Positions 18,534-27,816 are shown, counted from the first letter of the stretch. The stretch is 64,000 bases of DNA from a virus (IMGVR_UViG_3300025874_000006:87104-151103); one strand, 5' to 3'. Made by a program: numbers and translations. The notes: generated from the sequence alone by a model not told the origin.

Positions 18534-19241
18534 TTATTCCGCAGAAGAGATATCTGCTAGAACCATCTCACGGAAATCTGCTGATTCGTCTGACCAGTCG
18601 AATACGTAAGATACTGTGCAACGCCAATCGTCTGTAGATGCAGCGTGATACATTACTTTGTCTGACTCATCGTAATGTCCAAAGTATGCTGCTTTACAAG
18701 TCCACTTACCAGCTTCATCTTGACAACGTACCACTTCCTTTGTTTCAGGATGGATGTAGTCGAAGTAACCAGAACCATCTTCTGAGTAAGAGAAGATTAA
18801 GTTGAAGCCTGGAGCGTTAGCATTGTTGTGCCAAGAGATGAATCCACCTGGCGGATATACTGCTGCAAGAGCATTATGTTTAACGGATAAGAAGTTCATC
18901 ATCTTATCGTTTAAGTCACGTAGGTGATGAGTCATGTCACGTTTGAAGACAGGGTCAGCGTCCTTCTCAAACATTTGATGAGCACGGTCAGAAAGTTTGA
19001 AGTTGTAACCGACCAACTGGTCTGGGAAACCTTCGTGTTCTTTTCCTTGCCCAACAATCTCTTCCATGTGCACAGGGCCTACGTAAAAATTACGTTGACG
19101 TTTATGTTGTGCAGAAGTAAGGTGACAGTTTTCTTCAAAACCGTTTATGGTATGCAACTTGGAGTATTCGTTTAGAATTTCAAGCAGTTCAGGGTTATTA
19201 ACCTCAACATGCTTGAGATATTGGTCGTTTACCTGTGTCAT
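18534..19241 (-). CDS. 2OG-Fe(II) oxygenase-like protein
   Basis: 235 residues with the layout of the prolyl-hydroxylase-like double-stranded beta-helix: AAVYPPGGFISWHNNANAPG (His138), then FSYSEDGSGYFDYI, then VMYHAASTDDWRCTVSYVF (His199, Arg207). In the family, HxD plus a distal His bind iron and the late Arg or Lys binds 2-oxoglutarate. Here the first motif is H-x-N (His138, Asn140), which is unusual. Start overlaps the stop of the glycosyltransferase-like gene (ATGA), so the two are translationally coupled. The substrate is unknown; a virion protein modified together with the glycosyltransferase is one possibility. Confidence 0.7.
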   Translation of the reverse strand: MTQVNDQYLKHVEVNNPELLEILNEYSKLHTINGFEENCHLTSAQHKRQRNFYVGPVHMEEIVGQGKEHEGFPDQLVGYNFKLSDRAHQMFEKDADPVFKRDMTHHLRDLNDKMMNFLSVKHNALAAVYPPGGFISWHNNANAPGFNLIFSYSEDGSGYFDYIHPETKEVVRCQDEAGKWTCKAAYFGHYDESDKVMYHAASTDDWRCTVSYVFDWSDESADFREMVLADISSAE

Positions 19242-19975
19242 ACGATTGGAGTATCCTTATTTAAACCTGCTGAGAAGTGACGTATAATCACTGGGCCCGT
19301 TTCAGGTTTTGTGATCGCCCAGTTAAGAGCGTTATAATAGTTCCACCTCAAGTCGTCATCGAAGATACCAACCTTGAGATCCTTATATTTTTCTTCTTTG
19401 TTGGTCAACCACCAGAGAGAGAACTGATCCCAAGACTTGAGACTGTCCGCATATCCTTTTGGCCACCAAGTATCGTTCATTTGTCTGAACGTTAAGTCCC
19501 ACCAGTCATCCATGAATTCACGGACAATCGGTTTAGACATATCATATAAACAGACAGCACCACATAATGTGAATTTAGAAACTCCCTCTGGAGTATCAAA
19601 ATCTCTTTCCGCGTAAATATAGTCACGGTCATCTGTAAGGGCGGTGAATACCACATCGTGGTCTTTCATCTCATCCCATACCTTGGTGATGTCTTCATGC
19701 TCAACTTCCATGTCAGCATCAATATACATCGTTATATCGTATGGTGTTTTTGCCATACCATACAACTTAGCGCGATAGTGGTCGTCACATAATATAATAT
19801 CATCCGCAACGTCGCGACCACGGTCATCTAGGAACCTTTCTTCAGTTACTAGACATATTTTACAATCGTCTTCTGGTTCATAGTAATCTCTTAGAGACTC
19901 TGCCAGATTGATTGCATACAAGTAAAAGTTGCGTTTCTTAGACGCAACGATTATAAATCCTTTACTCTTTTCCAT
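19238..19975 (-). CDS. glycosyltransferase-like protein (GT-A type)
   Basis: 245 residues from the ATG at 19975, chosen over an upstream in-frame TTG because GAGG lies at the right distance. N-terminus KGFIIVASKKRNFYLYAINL and the DxD motif in YDITMYIDADMEV (Asp86, Asp88) fit a GT-A fold. Such enzymes move a sugar from a nucleotide donor, with the metal held by DxD. Later motifs WDQFSLWWL and VIIRHFSAG support a GT8-like family. It overlaps genes on both sides within the fibre region. The target could be a virion protein, host glycan or DNA; unproven. Confidence 0.7.
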   Translation of the reverse strand: MEKSKGFIIVASKKRNFYLYAINLAESLRDYYEPEDDCKICLVTEERFLDDRGRDVADDIILCDDHYRAKLYGMAKTPYDITMYIDADMEVEHEDITKVWDEMKDHDVVFTALTDDRDYIYAERDFDTPEGVSKFTLCGAVCLYDMSKPIVREFMDDWWDLTFRQMNDTWWPKGYADSLKSWDQFSLWWLTNKEEKYKDLKVGIFDDDLRWNYYNALNWAITKPETGPVIIRHFSAGLNKDTPIV

Positions 19976-20429
19976 CTGTCTCGGCCTCAAGCTGAAGTTG
20001 GTCTTGTAAAATCATAATTGACCACATGTCCACTTCAATCCTTGATTTTGCCCGGCGCAACTTTGCCTTCAACTTACGGTTCTTAGAGTTTTTAATCTCT
20101 TCAACTTCAAATGCTTCCAACTTATAGTTGAATAACTTCTCAAGCTTTCGTGCCTTTTGATGTTCATCTTCACGAATTTTTTCTTCTTCAACTTGTGCCT
20201 TCTTACGGACAACCCTATCTGTAGTTTCCCTATCGACAGCGTCTTCACCCAAGGCATCAATTACTTCATTGAATAATTCGTTCTCACTACCGTCCTTATC
20301 GTGACGATGTAAAAACATCTGTTGGCGTGTAACTCGACCAACGTCATCTTCAAGTTCTAGGATACAGTTCAGTTCTTTCTTTTCTTCTGTTTCCCAGAAT
20401 GCATTATCCATCCACTGCTTACGACTCAT
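19962..20429 (-). CDS. conserved T4-like phage protein, unknown function
   Basis: 155 residues, strongly helical and charged. N-terminus SRKQWMDNAFWETEEKKELN is followed by LELEDDVGRVTRQQ and a long Lys/Glu helix (KARKLEKLFNYKLEAFEVEE, KNSKNRKLKAKLRRAKSR). Similar proteins occur in cyanophages, as I remember them, without known function. Its 3' end overlaps the glycosyltransferase-like gene by 14 bases. It follows the hairpin at 20484-20505 and has no exact late box upstream. Confidence 0.65.
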   Translation of the reverse strand: MSRKQWMDNAFWETEEKKELNCILELEDDVGRVTRQQMFLHRHDKDGSENELFNEVIDALGEDAVDRETTDRVVRKKAQVEEEKIREDEHQKARKLEKLFNYKLEAFEVEEIKNSKNRKLKAKLRRAKSRIEVDMWSIMILQDQLQLEAETDGKE

Positions 20430-20483
20430 TAAATATCTCCAGAGAGTTCAATTCAAATTATAATGTATATAGTGTTGAGATAA

Positions 20484-20505
20484 GTGGGTCAAATGAATGA
20501 CCCAC
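20484..20505 (-). terminator. terminator-like hairpin
   Basis: Perfect 8-bp stem GTGGGTCA/TGACCCAC with a 6-base loop after the stop of the tetrad-repeat gene (20540). The following TTATCTCAAC is not a strong U-tract. Confidence 0.65.
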
Positions 20506-20539
20506 CGTTCTATCTCATATTATACCACAGTACAGTCGA

Positions 20540-23500
20540 TTAAGCAACCCGTACGTATAAGGTATATGTTTCTGGGGTGTCGAATGACGTTCCACTAATC
20601 GTCTCACCGGCATAATTACCAGTGAATGAACGAGAGTAATTACCAGCGAAGTCATTGTTATAGTTTCCACCGAATGTACGAGAGTAGTTACCCACGAAGT
20701 CACCAGCATATGCAGATGCACGATTGCGAGAGTAAACACCAGTATATGATGAATTACGTATTCTTGCGTAAGCTGATACGCGAACTCTAGCGTAATCACC
20801 AACGTAATCAGTGGAGAATGTGCCAGCATACTCACCAACAAATCCACGTGAATAGTTTCCTACAAAGTCACCTGTGTAATCGCGAGTGTAATTACCAATG
20901 TAATCACCAGTGAAGGTGGTTGCATAATTACCAGTGAAGTTACCTACATATTCGCGAGAATACGTTCCTACGTAGTCACGTGAGTAGTTACCAGTGAATG
21001 TATTGGAATATGTTCCACTATATTGACCAGAGAAGTCACGTGAGTAGTTACCAATGTAGTTACCACCAAATGCACGAGTGTAAGTACCAGCATAAGCTCC
21101 AGCATACTCACCAACAAACGTTCGGTTATAGGTACCAGTGTACTCACCAGTAAAGCCGCGGGAGTAGTTGCCTACGTACTGACCAGAGAATTCACGTGAG
21201 TAGTTACCAATGTAGTTACCACCAAAGTCACCAACGTAATTACCGACAAAGTTGCCAGCGAAGTCACGAGCATAATCCCCCGCGAAAGTACGGGAGTAAT
21301 TACCGGCAAAGTCACCTGCGAAATCAGTTATACGGTCACGAGAGTATGTTGATGCTCGGTTATTCACATATGAAGACACACGAGTGGTAATATATGCGGA
21401 GTAACGAGTACGAGCAGAGGCACGGGTATACTCACCAATGAAGTCTCCGGCATACTCACCCGCAAATCCACGTGCGTAGTCACCAACAAAATCACCAGCA
21501 AAACCACGAGCATAATTACCTACGAAGTTCCCACCGAAGTTAGTTACTCGGTCTCTAGTGAATGCACCAGAATAGTCTGTAATGCGAGTACGTGCGTAAG
21601 ATGAAGAACGATTGAGAATAGAGTCACGAGTACTTGTGCGAGCATAGTTACCTACGAAGTCGCCAGCATAGTAACCGACACGAGTATAGTTACCAGTGTT
21701 GGTAAATGTCTGAACACGGTTACGGGTATATGCAGCTGCATAGTTGCCAGTGTAGTATAATGTGCGAGTATAGTAACCAGTATTTGTAGAAGTACGAGTA
21801 CTTGTACGAGCATAAGCTCCATTATAAGTGCCAGTGCGGGTACGAGCATAGTCACCGACATAGTACAATGTCGCTGCACGGTTGCGAGAATAGTCACCAG
21901 CGTATGAGAACGCACGGTTACGAGTGTAGTTACCAGTATAGGTGGCACCACGAGTACGAGCATAGTCACCAGCGAAGTTACCAGTAAAGTTAGTTACACG
22001 GTCACGTGAGTAGTTACCAGTATATGACGCGGCACGAGTACGACTATAGTCACCAACAAAGTTGCCAGTATATACGGTTGCACGATTACGTGAGTAATTA
22101 CCTACATATGAGAATGCGCGGTTACGACCATAGTTACCAGTATAGGTGGCACCACGAGTACGGCCATAATTACCAGCATAGTATAAAGTGCGAGTGTAGT
22201 TACCAGTATATGACGCGGCACGAGTACGACCATAGTTACCAGTATAGGTGGCACCACGAGTACGAGAATAGTCACCAACGTAGTACGCTGTTACGGTGTT
22301 ACTAACATAGTTACCAATGTAGTTACCAGCAAAGTTGCCAGTAAAGTTGCCAGCATAACTACCACCGCCGGGAGGAGTCGTTCCGAATCCAGTACCCCAA
22401 TAATAAGAATATGCGGCCGCATAATTAGTATCCCTATAGTAAGTATTTGAACCATATGGGTTAGCAACTACAACGGATGTTACTAAAAGGGCATCAGAAT
22501 AATGACTGAAGTACTGACTATATCTCAGGTATCCACCAATGTGTATCTTAAGCGTACCTGAGTTATTTGTTGAAGCGAAAACTTCCCAAGATGTGCCTGG
22601 GTTGGTCGATGAGTTACCAGTATATGCATATTGACCATTAGTACCACCAGTCGTAGACGTGCGAGTAGAAGTACGAGTACTTGTACGAGAATAGGTAGTA
22701 GATCTAGTGTAATATGAAGTTGCGCCTACACGAGTTCGACCATAGTTACCAACGTAAGAAGCAGCCCGGTTACGAGAATAGTCACCAACGTAAGAAGCAG
22801 CACGTGCACGAGTATATGTTCCAGTACCTGTCCCAGTTCTTGCGTAATCACCAACGTAAGACGCAGTACGGTTACGAGAATAGTTACCGGCATAAGAACC
22901 AGTACGAGTGCGACCATAGTTACCTACGAAGTCACCAGTGTAGTTTGTTACACGAGTTCGACCATAGTTACCAACGTAAGAAGCAGCCCGGTTACGAGAA
23001 TAGTTACCTACGAAGTTACCGGCATAGTCTGTTACACGAGTTCGACCATAGTTACCAACATAAGATGCACCACGTGCACGAGTATATGTTCCACCATAAG
23101 TGCCAGTACGAGTTCGACCATAGTTACCAGTGTAAGTGACACCAGTGGTACTTGTGCGAGCGTAGTTACCCACGTATGAGAATGCACGTTGACGAGCATA
23201 GTTACCTACGAAGTCGCCTGCATAGTACAATGTACGAGAGTATGCTGGAGTAGCAGAGTAGTCCGCTGAATAGTTACGAGCATAGTTGCCGGTAAAGTCA
23301 CCAACATAATATAGTGTACGAGTGTAGTTTAGTGTACGAGTAGAAGTTCTAGTAGAAGTTCTTGCGTATTCGCCTACGAAGTCACCGATATAGTTACCAA
23401 CAAAGTTTCTTGCGTAGTCACCTACGAAGTCGCCAGTAAAGTTACGAGCGTAATTACCTACGAAGTTACCAGCAAAGTCAGTTACACGGTCACGTGCATA

Positions 23501-25204
23501 TGCAGAGTAACGTGTGCGTGTTGATGTGCGAGCATAAGCTGAGTAACGAGTTCTAGCAGAAGCGCGAGTAGAAACACGAGCGTAGTCACCGATAAAGTCT
23601 CCGGCAAAAGCACGAGAATAGTTGCCTTCGAAATTTCGTGAATAATCACCCACGAAAGTCCTTGCATAGTTACCTACAAAGTTGCCAGCAAAGTTAGTAA
23701 CACGATTGCGGGTGTATGCAGATACTCTAGCGCGAGAGAAGACCCCTGCGAAGTTAGTTACACGATCACGAGAATATTCGGTGATGCGTGTACGAGTATA
23801 GTCTAGTGAATAAGAAGAAGTTCTTGTACGACTATAAGTGCCTGCATAAGCAGACCCACGAGTGCGAGAATAAGTCCCCGCATAAGCAGATACTCGGTTA
23901 CGTGTATAAGTGCCACTATATGTTCCGGCATATGAAGAAACTCGTATGCGAGTGTAATCAGCGGAATAGGTTGAAGCACGAGTGCGTGAATATTCACCTG
24001 TGTATGTTGATACTCGGCCTCGTGTATAAGAAGATGGACGATTACGAGAATAAATTCCACTAAAGTAACTTACACGGTCGCGGGTATATGTTGATACACG
24101 TGCACGACTATAAGTTCCAGTAAAAGTTGCAGCGAAAGCAGTCAATCGATTACGTGAGTAAGTTGAATTACGGGTGCGTGAGTAAGTTCCAGCGAAAGTT
24201 GAGTTACGTGTTCTTGTATACTCTCCGGTAAAGTCACGGGAGTAATTACCTCCAAAGTCACGCGAATATACACCAGTGTACTCGCCTACAAATTCACGAG
24301 AGAAGTCTGCAATACGATTAGTGGTGTAAGAAGAAACTCGGTCACGGGTATAGGCTGATACTCTAGTACGCACATACGCAGATGCACGAGTACGTGAGTA
24401 ATCGGCAGTAACGATTGAACGTTGAGTATTCTCAGCAGAACCACGTGGGGCCCATGTACCGGATGAAGTTGGAACACCTTGTGCAGATGAACGCAACTGG
24501 TATGAACCAATTTCACCTGCTGTCGCTCGAAGGGATTTAGCACGTTGACCAAGAGTGTACTTGATCTCTGCGTCTGACATTTCTTTTAGACCATTAAACG
24601 ATGAGGTACCGTCATAATCGGTCGCAACTGGACGAACTGTTGTAACACCAGCTGGTGGCGTCGCAAGAGTAACTCTTTTCCAGATATGATAATTTACTGA
24701 CGTACCGTCTCCCAGAGTATTGGAAAACACAGTATCAATGTGTTTAGCCCAGTCACCGCCTGGGGATGTGACAGAAAGTTCGAATGCACCTTGAAGACCT
24801 AAAGTCTCTAGATTTTTTAGTGCACGGTTGGTTAAGTTATCCAAATCTGCGTCTACCATTTCGTAGAAGCCTGGGTTTGGTTCAACTTCGTAATAACCGA
24901 CAGGACGGACAAAATCAGTACCAGTTTCACTTGCAGAACCACCTACCTGTTTAAGGGTAGTAGTTACTGTAGTACCTGTGATGTTTGACAACGGGTGAGT
25001 ACCCTCTGGTTCATTGTAGTACGTATCTACATATGAACCGATGCTAACACCATCAGTTAAACTGATATCACCGACATCACCAGCAGAGGCCTCTGCTAGT
25101 GCTTCGCCCACCTTTACAGCGAGATACATCTCTTCTGTAGGTGTTAATTCCTGTAGGTCACCATTAGCATTTTTAATTTTTAGTGGTATACTAGATGCTG
25201 ACAC
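20540..25204 (-). CDS. giant aromatic-x-(G/R)-x repeat protein, probable fibre
   Basis: 1,554 residues from a GTG at 25204 that follows GAGAG. The N-terminal ~270 residues are globular (PLKIKNANGDLQELTPTEE; IGSYVDTYYNEPEGTHP; NYHIWKRVTL) and match the style of conserved cyanophage virion proteins, supporting this start. Residues about 271-840 and 955-1,535 are a period-4 repeat: Tyr, Phe or Arg, then any residue, then Gly or Arg (or Ser), then any residue (for example NFVGNYARNFTGDFVGDYAR). A globular island (about 841-955; TSWEVFASTNNSGTLKIHIG) interrupts it. A late promoter precedes the gene. I know no named fold for this repeat. Probably a long fibre or sheath-like filament. Confidence 0.8.
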   Translation of the reverse strand: MSASSIPLKIKNANGDLQELTPTEEMYLAVKVGEALAEASAGDVGDISLTDGVSIGSYVDTYYNEPEGTHPLSNITGTTVTTTLKQVGGSASETGTDFVRPVGYYEVEPNPGFYEMVDADLDNLTNRALKNLETLGLQGAFELSVTSPGGDWAKHIDTVFSNTLGDGTSVNYHIWKRVTLATPPAGVTTVRPVATDYDGTSSFNGLKEMSDAEIKYTLGQRAKSLRATAGEIGSYQLRSSAQGVPTSSGTWAPRGSAENTQRSIVTADYSRTRASAYVRTRVSAYTRDRVSSYTTNRIADFSREFVGEYTGVYSRDFGGNYSRDFTGEYTRTRNSTFAGTYSRTRNSTYSRNRLTAFAATFTGTYSRARVSTYTRDRVSYFSGIYSRNRPSSYTRGRVSTYTGEYSRTRASTYSADYTRIRVSSYAGTYSGTYTRNRVSAYAGTYSRTRGSAYAGTYSRTRTSSYSLDYTRTRITEYSRDRVTNFAGVFSRARVSAYTRNRVTNFAGNFVGNYARTFVGDYSRNFEGNYSRAFAGDFIGDYARVSTRASARTRYSAYARTSTRTRYSAYARDRVTDFAGNFVGNYARNFTGDFVGDYARNFVGNYIGDFVGEYARTSTRTSTRTLNYTRTLYYVGDFTGNYARNYSADYSATPAYSRTLYYAGDFVGNYARQRAFSYVGNYARTSTTGVTYTGNYGRTRTGTYGGTYTRARGASYVGNYGRTRVTDYAGNFVGNYSRNRAASYVGNYGRTRVTNYTGDFVGNYGRTRTGSYAGNYSRNRTASYVGDYARTGTGTGTYTRARAASYVGDYSRNRAASYVGNYGRTRVGATSYYTRSTTYSRTSTRTSTRTSTTGGTNGQYAYTGNSSTNPGTSWEVFASTNNSGTLKIHIGGYLRYSQYFSHYSDALLVTSVVVANPYGSNTYYRDTNYAAAYSYYWGTGFGTTPPGGGSYAGNFTGNFAGNYIGNYVSNTVTAYYVGDYSRTRGATYTGNYGRTRAASYTGNYTRTLYYAGNYGRTRGATYTGNYGRNRAFSYVGNYSRNRATVYTGNFVGDYSRTRAASYTGNYSRDRVTNFTGNFAGDYARTRGATYTGNYTRNRAFSYAGDYSRNRAATLYYVGDYARTRTGTYNGAYARTSTRTSTNTGYYTRTLYYTGNYAAAYTRNRVQTFTNTGNYTRVGYYAGDFVGNYARTSTRDSILNRSSSYARTRITDYSGAFTRDRVTNFGGNFVGNYARGFAGDFVGDYARGFAGEYAGDFIGEYTRASARTRYSAYITTRVSSYVNNRASTYSRDRITDFAGDFAGNYSRTFAGDYARDFAGNFVGNYVGDFGGNYIGNYSREFSGQYVGNYSRGFTGEYTGTYNRTFVGEYAGAYAGTYTRAFGGNYIGNYSRDFSGQYSGTYSNTFTGNYSRDYVGTYSREYVGNFTGNYATTFTGDYIGNYTRDYTGDFVGNYSRGFVGEYAGTFSTDYVGDYARVRVSAYARIRNSSYTGVYSRNRASAYAGDFVGNYSRTFGGNYNNDFAGNYSRSFTGNYAGETISGTSFDTPETYTLYVRVA
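20614..24390. repeat. 12-bp-period coding repeat region
   Basis: About 3.4 kb of degenerate 12-base units, interrupted by a unique island at roughly 22340-22680. Plus-strand reading shows endless variants of TAGTTACCNNNNAAGTCACC. The period equals four codons of the tetrad repeat. Local copies are near-identical over tens of bases, a good substrate for recombination or slippage. Confidence 0.85.
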
Positions 25205-25254
25205 AATATCGTCTCTCTTTAGCTAAAGTTAAATTTAAGGTTAATGACGTAGTT

Positions 25255-25262
25255 TATTTATA
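25255..25262 (-). promoter_or_regulatory. T4-type late promoter
   Basis: Exact TATAAATA on the minus strand 51 bases upstream of the GTG start of the tetrad-repeat gene and immediately after a rho-independent terminator. Confidence 0.8.
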
Positions 25263-25269
25263 ATAAAAA

Positions 25270-25300
25270 AAATGTGCATAAACCAAGTCTATACACATTT
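25270..25300 (-). terminator. rho-independent terminator
   Basis: An 11-bp stem (AAATGTGTATA with TATGCACATTT, one wobble) and a 9-base loop run into a T-rich stretch (plus-strand A-run at 25265-25270). It ends the long adsorption/baseplate operon that finishes with the chaperone-like gene at 25331. Confidence 0.85.
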
Positions 25301-25330
25301 TGTCAAATATCTTTAATTAATATATTTTGT

Positions 25331-25795
25331 TTAAATATCTAATGTTGGCCATACAACATCATCTAAAGAACCTACTATTGACATATCCAAAGTCTCTGTG
25401 ATATCACGCAATTCTTGTCTATACGACATGATGGTTTGTCGTTCTTCTTCTGTAAAGGGAGAATCGACAACAAGCATCCAATCAGTCTCTATGATTTTTT
25501 GGTTGCGGACAAATCGTATTTCGTTAACAATATGTTCTATGTCCCATACCCATTCACCGTTTTCCCACGTAGCGTATACATTTGGTTTTGGTGGAACCTC
25601 AATAAACATCTGGTCATCTTCGTCCCAGACGCGAGTATTCATGAACTCCATCTCGCTAAGGCCTTCCAAATCCCAAATCCTATGAACTAGTCTATCATCG
25701 TCTACGGAATGACCGTCTTCCGGATACATTCCATTATCCATGTCGGTTCTTACGATTACGCCTGCTTCTGTATGTATGGCGACTTTAGGGTGCAT
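25331..25795 (-). CDS. tail assembly chaperone-like protein
   Basis: 154 residues from the ATG at 25795, preferred over an in-frame TTG at 25810 because GGAGAG lies at the right distance. The C-terminal segment (IRFVRNQKIIETDWMLVVDS, then EERQTIMSYRQELRDITE) matches the Phage_tail_APC pattern: R..R...L..tDW...D.p...E....yRq.LRDi. That domain is seen in small proteins encoded after tail fibres. The N-terminal half (WDEDDQMFIEVPPKPNVYA) also fits fibre-assembly proteins. Last gene before the terminator. Probably helps fold or attach one of the operon's fibres. Confidence 0.75.
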   Translation of the reverse strand: MHPKVAIHTEAGVIVRTDMDNGMYPEDGHSVDDDRLVHRIWDLEGLSEMEFMNTRVWDEDDQMFIEVPPKPNVYATWENGEWVWDIEHIVNEIRFVRNQKIIETDWMLVVDSPFTEEERQTIMSYRQELRDITETLDMSIVGSLDDVVWPTLDI

Positions 25796-25820
25796 CTTAT
25801 ATCTCTCCAATTAATAAATT

Positions 25821-26633
25821 TTATTGTGGGTCGTATGTGCCCAATGTTTTTCTTCCGGCAAATGTCGGTGACAGTGCTTGAGGGTATGTCCAATTTGGCG
25901 AACTGTAAGGATTATTCATTTCTGAAAAATGGTAAACCCCACCATTAGATGATGGTGACGCGGTTATTATTCCAGAAACTCCAGTACTGCCATATGAACC
26001 ATAAATTGTTTGACTAGTATTAGCAGTTGTCCACAGAAACCCATATTTACGTGTTCCACCAGTCCACGAACTCCATTCTAGAGGGTATGCAAAATAGAAA
26101 TCGTCTCCGGTGGAACCACTTCTATCAGCACCATTCCAACCTTGTGCTAATCTACTACCATGGCCGTATAGTCCCGAATATGCTTGAGTAGGGTCTATCT
26201 GGACTTCACCTTCACTCGAACGGAACATTCTACTATCAAAGGTTATTCCTCCAGCATAAGCACTGCACTGTAGACCATAGGTGTCATAACTAATTCCATC
26301 GTCACTGGTCTTTAACACAACATAATTGACTCCAGTAACCTGGCCACTACCCGTATTAAGACTAGAACCGCCCACATGTTCTTTCTGGAATTCCCACGTA
26401 ATATTATCACCCGAACGGGTCTTCACCGCAGTAACTAGGATATTAGCAGAACCACTTGTTGGTCTGGTTAAATTAATCATCAACAGGTCACTAACTTTAG
26501 TGGTTATAGTGGAACCGAAAGAAAGAGTGCCCTTACTTGATTGGTAAGTGCCTGTTCCAACATTTCGACTATCAAAGAGAACTGCTTCGTTACCGTTTCG
26601 CGTTCCTGTAACCTGTAATCCGTAATCTGCCAT
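25821..26633 (-). CDS. tail tip protein, related to next gene
   Basis: 270 residues. Begins MADYGLQVTGTRNGNEAVLFDSRNV; the GLxV...(G)...xxFDS pattern is shared with the 94-residue protein just upstream and with small proteins encoded downstream of lambda-J-like tip proteins in many phages and prophages (DUF6453-like, from memory). The rest is sheet-rich with Gly/Ser/Tyr-rich loops (GSTGDDFYFAYPLEWSSWTG). Probably exposed at the tail tip; possible receptor contact is inference. Confidence 0.65.
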   Translation of the reverse strand: MADYGLQVTGTRNGNEAVLFDSRNVGTGTYQSSKGTLSFGSTITTKVSDLLMINLTRPTSGSANILVTAVKTRSGDNITWEFQKEHVGGSSLNTGSGQVTGVNYVVLKTSDDGISYDTYGLQCSAYAGGITFDSRMFRSSEGEVQIDPTQAYSGLYGHGSRLAQGWNGADRSGSTGDDFYFAYPLEWSSWTGGTRKYGFLWTTANTSQTIYGSYGSTGVSGIITASPSSNGGVYHFSEMNNPYSSPNWTYPQALSPTFAGRKTLGTYDPQ

Positions 26634-26634
26634 T

Positions 26635-26919
26635 TTAATTTAACCTAATCGCAACGTAACCAAAAAAGTTGGTAGATCCAGAAACGTTTTTTATAGTGAA
26701 TGAAGTGCTGGTCTTAGTGATCGTAAATGCTCTTTCAATATTAACGGTTGGGCCAATAGCATAAACGTAGTCAAACCCTGTAGGGACGCTAATCGTCTCA
26801 GAGGCCTGATTGCCTAGGAACACAGTTCCGGAAGAACATACCTTGACATAAGAATCCATATTCTCTGAGTCGAAAGCAATATATCCAGCTGCTGTCCAAA
26901 TTTTTAAACCGTAAGCCAT
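26635..26919 (-). CDS. small tail tip protein
   Basis: 94 residues. MAYGLKIWTAAGYIAFDSEN followed by repeated beta strands (TFLGN-type turns, FTITKTSTSFTIKNVSGSTN, FGYVAIRLN). The N-terminus is paralogous to the 270-residue neighbour. Good ribosome site (GGAG) and 1-base spacing to adjoining genes. Likely a small fibre-tip or cap protein. Confidence 0.65.
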   Translation of the reverse strand: MAYGLKIWTAAGYIAFDSENMDSYVKVCSSGTVFLGNQASETISVPTGFDYVYAIGPTVNIERAFTITKTSTSFTIKNVSGSTNFFGYVAIRLN

Positions 26920-27816
26920 TTATAACTCCGTTAAAGGGACTCTTGTATTATGCAGTCTATTCTGCCCCTGTAAATTTTCTATTTCTTTTAGAAGAGATTT
27001 CATCCAAGAGATGAATCCCTTTCCTCTGTCACGACCACTTTCCTTTACAGCAATACCCGATATTCGCAAATCGTAGATATATGTAGGATGTGTTTCGTCA
27101 TGGGCAACCATCTTCAGTTCGCCTCTGTCGTGAGCATCTTTTAACTCTAAGTATTGAAAAGTGTCCTCTCCAACTACTAAATTTTTAAATCTGTATGGTA
27201 ATACCTTTCTGGACATAAACACTAGTCTAGTGCTCAATTCGTCTATACCCATTCCATATTTAAGAAGAGTTACATATCGTTTAAAATCCTCGACCTCATC
27301 TTCAGATACTTCGGGCATGTTGTCTGTCAACAAATCCCCTTGAGCTAGTAAGTCCCAGTCAACCACAACAGCCCCCTGAGTATATTTAGACGTTAATTTG
27401 GACATGTCCTCATTCGGTCTACTGGGGTCTTGACTTTTTGCGGTATTATCCTGTTCTACGGAAGTTATGCTTATTTGATTAAACAATACAACCGCATCTG
27501 GAATATCTTTCTTTTCCATGAGTCTCTGGTAACACTTAACTCCCCTCGGCGTTAAGAAGTCATCACCGTCAATCAATACTGCATGTGATACACCGTCTTC
27601 ATCAAACTGGTCTAGAAAACTGTTCTTACCAGTGGTTGCGGTACCATCACTCTGTGTCACATAATAACGAATATCATTTTCGGTACAATACGATTGCGCT
27701 TGTTCTCGAAACGAGTCATCTAGAGTATTTATTATTACTGTGGTTTTATTCTTTGGTAATGTCTTAAACTGTCGCTGTAGTGCATAAATGTTGTGACTAG
27801 ACAAAACATAAAACAT
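26920..27816 (-). CDS. glycosyltransferase-like protein
   Basis: 298 residues. The N-terminal half has the order of a GT2-like domain: MFYVLSSHNIYALQRQFKTL, TVIINTLDDSFREQA, and a DxD-type motif in HAVLIDGDDFLTPRGVK (Asp83, Asp85, Asp86). The middle has YRFKNLVVGEDTFQYLEL, where the GED could be the catalytic acid region. It lies inside the tail tip operon between a J-like fibre and the tip proteins, so it may glycosylate a virion component. A host-glycan target is equally open. Confidence 0.65.
   Translation of the reverse strand: MFYVLSSHNIYALQRQFKTLPKNKTTVIINTLDDSFREQAQSYCTENDIRYYVTQSDGTATTGKNSFLDQFDEDGVSHAVLIDGDDFLTPRGVKCYQRLMEKKDIPDAVVLFNQISITSVEQDNTAKSQDPSRPNEDMSKLTSKYTQGAVVVDWDLLAQGDLLTDNMPEVSEDEVEDFKRYVTLLKYGMGIDELSTRLVFMSRKVLPYRFKNLVVGEDTFQYLELKDAHDRGELKMVAHDETHPTYIYDLRISGIAVKESGRDRGKGFISWMKSLLKEIENLQGQNRLHNTRVPLTEL

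Noticed and set aside
21802-24063. Plus-strand open frames (Tyr/His/Ser-rich, about 60-140 residues) inside the tetrad gene
   Set aside because: They are antisense shadows of the repeat, with no ribosome sites or recognisable domains.
20614-24390. Regular direct repeats that could look like a CRISPR array
   Set aside because: The 12-bp period is the four-codon period of a single open frame, with no spacer-repeat structure.
26905-26925. Late promoter variant (TATAAATG) before the 94-residue gene
   Set aside because: The match overlaps the ribosome site and start codon, and the gene is inside a compact operon.
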